Positions 7,074-9,254 of a DNA stretch of 9,254 nt are shown here, in pieces. The stretch covers positions 1 to 9,254 of the forward strand of contig JAISCU010000194.1 of assembly GCA_031265345.1 (NCBI GenBank), written 5' to 3'. Each line of letters starts with the position of its first letter. Within the stretch, counting starts at the first letter, position 1. The position numbers and the translations under genes were made by a program. Source of the stretch: Bifidobacteriaceae bacterium (GTDB lineage Bacteria > Actinomycetota > Actinomycetes > Actinomycetales > WQXJ01). The notes under the pieces are model-generated. The model did not search any database. It was not told the origin of the DNA and saw only the letters and a list, made by a program, of their open reading frames with translations.

Positions 7074-7097
7074 ATTCGGCGCGGCGCCCTTCGTCAA
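7069..7097 (-). promoter_or_regulatory. Sigma-70-type promoter of the SPFH-RHH operon
   Basis: On the - strand, TTGACG (7097-7092) and TAAAGT (7074-7069) are separated by exactly 17 bases, close to the housekeeping consensus. Transcription would begin around 7060, giving a leader of about 25 bases that includes the GGGAGG ribosome binding site. The -10 box is buried in the palindrome. Confidence 0.7.
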
Positions 7098-7406
7098 GTC
7101 GTTCTCCTCGCTCGCGTTGAACAGGGGCGCTGCCTGGCGACTCGCCACGGAGAACTTGAACGCTCTTCCACCCGTCGGACGCTTCGCCGTCGTCGGTCTC
7201 GGAGTGCCGGGGATTCGGCGCCTCCGAGCCTCGCAACCGACCCGCGCCAGGATTCCGCCGACCAGAAAGATGCACGGGCTGGTTCTCGCCATCGACATCC
7301 GGGACCTGCATCCTTTCTGACTGGACCGTCTCGTCAGCGCCACGCGCGGACGTCCAGGGACCGGATCCGTTCCGCTGGCCCGACTGGCGGGACTTGACCC
7401 CGGCTG
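7098..7406. other. Non-coding stretch, no supported gene
   Basis: About 300 bases upstream of the SPFH promoter. Short open frames exist on both strands (for example 7117-7320 + and 7072-7311 -), but they lack a properly spaced ribosome binding site, have weak third-position GC bias, and contain no recognisable motif. I see no tRNA or terminator here. Confidence 0.5.
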
Positions 7407-7685
7407 GACGCCGAAATGCGGGTCAAACGCGTTCGTGGTAGCGCCGACCGTGCCACGAACCCCGTCGAGGCGCAATTCACGCCCGGGCCGGCGCCGCGGG
7501 ACGCCGAAATGCGGGTCAAACGTGTTCGTGGTCGCGCCAGTCATGCCACGAACCCCGTCGAGGCGCATTTCACGCCCGGGCCTGCGCCGCGGGACGCCGA
7601 AATGCGGGTCAAACGTGTTCGGGGTAGCGCCGACCGTGCCACGAACGCCGCCGAGGCGCAATTCACCCACGGGCCCGGCCGCCTC
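7407..7685. repeat. Three 93-bp tandem repeats with nested inverted repeats
   Basis: Units at 7407-7499, 7500-7592 and 7593-7685 each begin GACGCCGAAATGCGGGTCAA. The third diverges over its last 20 bases or so. Each unit contains GTTCGTGG and CCACGAAC arms (one mismatch in unit 3), 14 bases apart. An outer pair, AAATGCG with CGCATTT, is perfect in unit 2 and has one mismatch in units 1 and 3. The nested arms suggest a structured single-strand or cruciform element of about 70 bases. The period is a multiple of three, so open frames run through it, but the differences between units mostly change the encoded residues in the longest frame, which argues against protein coding. Confidence 0.85.
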
Positions 7686-7742
7686 GCCCAAAACCCACCA
7701 CTCCAAGGGACACGTCCCCGACCGGGAGCGGGTGGTGGAAGA

Positions 7743-7757
7743 GTCAGGATCCCTGAC
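7743..7757. repeat. Short inverted repeat
   Basis: GTCAGG and CCTGAC, three bases apart, 58 bases after the 93-bp repeats. It is small and could be chance, but it is the first of several hairpins in a gene-free stretch. Confidence 0.35.
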
Positions 7758-7791
7758 CGTCATCGGCCGCGCCCCCAAACTCAACGGGATC

Positions 7792-7805
7792 GGGGGTTAA
7801 CCCCC
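7792..7805. repeat. Perfect 14-bp palindrome
   Basis: GGGGGTTAACCCCC is a perfect palindrome, 19 bases before the strong hairpin at 7825. It could be a protein-binding site; no gene start lies close by. Confidence 0.6.
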
Positions 7806-7824
7806 AAAGATGGCCGAAGGGTCC

Positions 7825-7857
7825 GGTGCTGGCCAGCCCCCGACTCTGGCCAGCACC
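7825..7857. repeat. Strong hairpin with perfect 12-bp stem
   Basis: GGTGCTGGCCAG (7825-7836) pairs perfectly with CTGGCCAGCACC (7846-7857) around a nine-base loop. No T-run follows on either strand, so it is not a standard intrinsic terminator, although GC-rich actinobacteria often use stem-only terminators. No neighbouring gene ends close enough to make that role clear. Confidence 0.7.
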
Positions 7858-7919
7858 GAACTAGGCAGCCGTTCCCGGCTCACGGGAGCCAGCGTCCGGA
7901 ACGGCGTTGGATATTGGGC

Positions 7920-7944
7920 CGCAGGCATGGGCGTCAAGCCTGCG
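7920..7944. repeat. Hairpin with 7-bp stem
   Basis: CGCAGGC and GCCTGCG flank an 11-base loop; GATCTTTCGG follows on the + strand. It is a weak terminator candidate for an undetected + strand transcript. Confidence 0.4.
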
Positions 7945-8288
7945 ATCTTTCGGGTCGGGCAAAGGAACCATCACGACCAGGCCAAGGAACCCCGGCGCGG
8001 CGGCGCCGACCGGGTGTGACTCAGCAGCATTGTTGCTGGTCATGTGGCGTGACCTCGATTCAACACGGGTTTATGGACTTTGCTTCCACCTTACCGGGCC
8101 GTCAGGACGAAATCCCCTTGACGCGACGTGATATTGGTCACATCGGTTCCAAGCGGCCGGTGCTGCCCGAAGGCGCCAGGCGGAACGCGATCCATGGTCC
8201 GGTTCGGCTGGCGTCAGCCCGACCGTTGGGCGGACGCGCCATCCGGCCTCGAGGCGGGCGAGCCCCGGGGCGGGCGAGCCGCGGTCGG
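7945..8288. other. Non-coding stretch downstream of the nitroreductase gene
   Basis: No convincing gene. A stem of 9 pairs out of 10 at 8201-8224 (GGTTCGGCTG with CAGCCCGACC, four-base loop) lies 65 bases past the nitroreductase stop on the - strand and could end that transcript. GGCGGGCGAGCC occurs twice, at 8253-8264 and 8269-8280. Confidence 0.45.
8201..8224 (-). terminator. Possible stem-type terminator of the nitroreductase gene
   Basis: A compact hairpin (arms at 8201-8210 and 8215-8224, GCGT loop on the + strand) with one mismatch and one G-T pair. It sits 65 bases beyond the nitroreductase stop. No T-tract follows on the - strand, so it is only a candidate. Confidence 0.3.
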
Positions 8289-8978
8289 TCAGTGGTAGCT
8301 GACCTCCAGGCAGAAACTTCCCGAGTGGTCGGCGGCCACGACGCTGGAGACTTCGTGCCCCTCGTGGGCCAAGGCGACCACCGCGTGACGGGTCGCGATC
8401 CCGAGCGAGATCTTGTCCACCTTCTTGGCCAGCACCAGGGAGAACGGGCCGCGTCGGGTGTGGATCAAACGGACCAGGCCCTCGTCGAACTCCAGGCGCC
8501 AGGGCTGGTCGTTGATCCCGGATGGCGCCAGCCGGACGGCTCTCGCGACACAGTTGTCCTGGTCGGAGATGGCGCTCAAGTCGAGCCGATTGAATGCCTC
8601 CGGCTGGCGGGGCGGCTCGTCGGTGGGGCCGAAGGCCAGCGCGATGGTGAAGTCGGGCCGCTTGGCCTTCGGCTTGGCCAGGCCGATCCAATGGGAGCCG
8701 AGGCCCTGGGTCTGAAGCGCCAAGTCGGCCTCTTGGAGCACATAGCCCGCGTTGGCGAAGCCGACGTCATCCTGGGCGGTGAAGGCGAGCAGGTGGTGCG
8801 GCGCCGAGCTGCCCTTCACTTGCGAGCCGGTGGCCAATTCGGCCTCGATTGACTGCCCGCCGATCCCGCGGGCGCTCCGGACCGCCTCGAGAATCTCCTC
8901 AAGGATCGCGGGATCGAGGGGGTCGGCGCCGAACTGGTGGACGCTGTGGCGGGTCAGGATGGCGGGGTATAGATCCAT
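8289..8978 (-). CDS. Nitroreductase family protein (TM1586-like)
   Basis: A 229-residue soluble protein with the two-half layout of the TM1586-type putative nitroreductases. The N-terminus has MDLYPAILTRHSVHQF, the RxSVxxF phosphate-contact motif of FMN-binding nitroreductases. A central QTQGLGSHWIGL motif (89-100) corresponds to the AxxLGLGT-like block. APSGINDQPWRLEF (151-164) repeats the family's SxxNxQPW signature in the second half. Members bind FMN and probably reduce nitro or quinone-like compounds with NAD(P)H; the substrate here is unknown. The start at ATG 8978 gives full family length but has no Shine-Dalgarno sequence. A TAAGTT nine bases before the ATG could be a -10 box, which would make the message nearly leaderless. 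It is divergent from the LacI-family gene and may be controlled by it. Confidence 0.8.
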   Translation of the reverse strand: MDLYPAILTRHSVHQFGADPLDPAILEEILEAVRSARGIGGQSIEAELATGSQVKGSSAPHHLLAFTAQDDVGFANAGYVLQEADLALQTQGLGSHWIGLAKPKAKRPDFTIALAFGPTDEPPRQPEAFNRLDLSAISDQDNCVARAVRLAPSGINDQPWRLEFDEGLVRLIHTRRGPFSLVLAKKVDKISLGIATRHAVVALAHEGHEVSSVVAADHSGSFCLEVSYH

Positions 8979-9054
8979 GGAGGTTCAACTTAGCGCGCGG
9001 GAGGGCGCTGTTCCAGTGACAGGGCACGGGAGGCCCCCTTGGCCGCCGACCCCA

Positions 9055-9075
9055 GGCGCAGACGCCGACTGCGCC
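9055..9075. repeat. Inverted repeat in the divergent intergenic region
   Basis: GGCGCAG and CTGCGCC pair perfectly around a seven-base loop between the nitroreductase and LacI-family genes. It may be a second operator-like site or a hairpin in a leader; its function is unknown. Confidence 0.35.
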
Positions 9076-9087
9076 CCCGACCATCTG

Positions 9088-9097
9088 TTAGCGCTAA
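9088..9097. promoter_or_regulatory. LacI-type operator candidate
   Basis: TTAGCGCTAA is a perfect 10-bp palindrome with the central CG typical of LacI-family operators. It ends nine bases before the start of a LacI-family gene, which fits autoregulation. The divergent nitroreductase start is about 110 bases away. Confidence 0.6.
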
Positions 9098-9106
9098 ACT
9101 GACGCC

Positions 9107-9254
9107 GTGAACAGCCAGAACGCTCCCACACGGCGCCCCTCGATGTTCGATGTCGCCAAACTGGCGGGCGTCTCGCACCAGACCGTCTCACGGGTGCTGA
9201 ACAACAGCGCGGCCGTCACGGAGACGACCAGGCGCAGGGTCCTCGAAGCGATCG
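9107..9254 (+). CDS. LacI-family transcriptional regulator (5' end, cut by the window)
   Basis: The first 49 residues are visible. After a short polar leader, the sequence SMFDVAKLAGVSHQTVSRVLNN followed by VTETTRRRVLEAI is the classic LacI-family helix-turn-helix plus hinge start (DVAxxAGVSxxTVSRVLN). These proteins repress sugar or nucleoside catabolic genes and release DNA on binding a small ligand through a C-terminal periplasmic-binding-like domain, which lies outside the window. I chose GTG 9107; ATG 9143 is an alternative that would begin directly at the HTH. No strong ribosome binding site is visible before either. Ligand and regulon cannot be inferred. Confidence 0.85.
   Translation, partial: MNSQNAPTRRPSMFDVAKLAGVSHQTVSRVLNNSAAVTETTRRRVLEAI

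Noticed and set aside
7407..7685. Possible CRISPR or integron-type array from the 93-bp repeats
   Set aside because: The whole 93-base unit is conserved without variable spacers, and no integrase or cas gene is nearby.
7014..7784. 256-residue open frame on the - strand over the repeats and the SPFH promoter
   Set aside because: It covers the promoter, operator and start of the SPFH gene in another frame. Differences between the repeat units mostly alter the encoded residues, so selection for protein is not apparent.
8128..8141. GTGATATTGGTCAC, resembling the SPFH operon palindrome
   Set aside because: Only the GTGATAT half matches, symmetry is partial, and no gene start lies close downstream. 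Too weak to call a second operator.
7416..8852. 478-residue open frame on the + strand through the repeats and across the nitroreductase gene
   Set aside because: It runs through the 93-bp repeats only because their length is a multiple of three, then lies antisense to a well-supported nitroreductase. Composition is Arg/Gly/Pro-rich with no family features.

Overview
The window is GC-rich throughout, with coding regions dominated by G/C-ending codons, GTG and TTG starts, and Shine-Dalgarno leaders. This fits a high-GC Actinomycetota genome. I cannot assign a genus from the sequence alone.

Layout: (1) 1-78, the 3' end of an upstream gene. (2) 155-5481, a contact-toxin style locus on the + strand. 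It has a 1190-residue secreted protein (signal peptide, 20 uninterrupted RTX-like nonapeptides, two blocks of DxDGDG calcium-binding repeats flanking a beta domain and a von Willebrand A domain, a hydrophobic pre-toxin segment, and a C-terminal domain with a PD-(D/E)XK nuclease signature). It is followed, with a translational overlap, by a tandem array of homologous putative immunity genes. Two are intact (3705-4478 and 4582-5349). Two are decayed copies not visible as ORFs: an internally deleted scar between the intact genes (4481-4568) and an N-terminal stub after the second (5362-5410). (3) 5482-5671, a convergent gap with a 33-bp tandem repeat carrying a GGTACCGTCCCC core. (4) 5672-7097, on the - strand, an operon of an SPFH/Band 7 membrane protein and, overlapping by one base, an Arc-type ribbon-helix-helix DNA-binding protein. 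Its promoter (TTGACG-17-TAAAGT) has a perfect 16-bp palindrome over the -10 box, suggesting autoregulation. (5) 7098-8288, about 1.2 kb with no convincing gene. It holds three 93-bp tandem repeats with nested inverted repeats, then a hairpin-rich stretch. (6) 8289-8978 (-), a TM1586-like nitroreductase, divergent from (7) 9107-end (+), the start of a LacI-family regulator with a TTAGCGCTAA palindrome just upstream.

The most interesting part is the toxin-immunity locus. The toxin gene probably supplies a calcium-stabilised stalk ending in an exchangeable nuclease tip. The downstream paralogs look like current and former immunity genes accumulated by duplication and recombination. Toxin and immunity functions are inferred from architecture and gene order, not from recognised immunity families. 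The second candidate is the SPFH-RHH operon with its palindromic operator.
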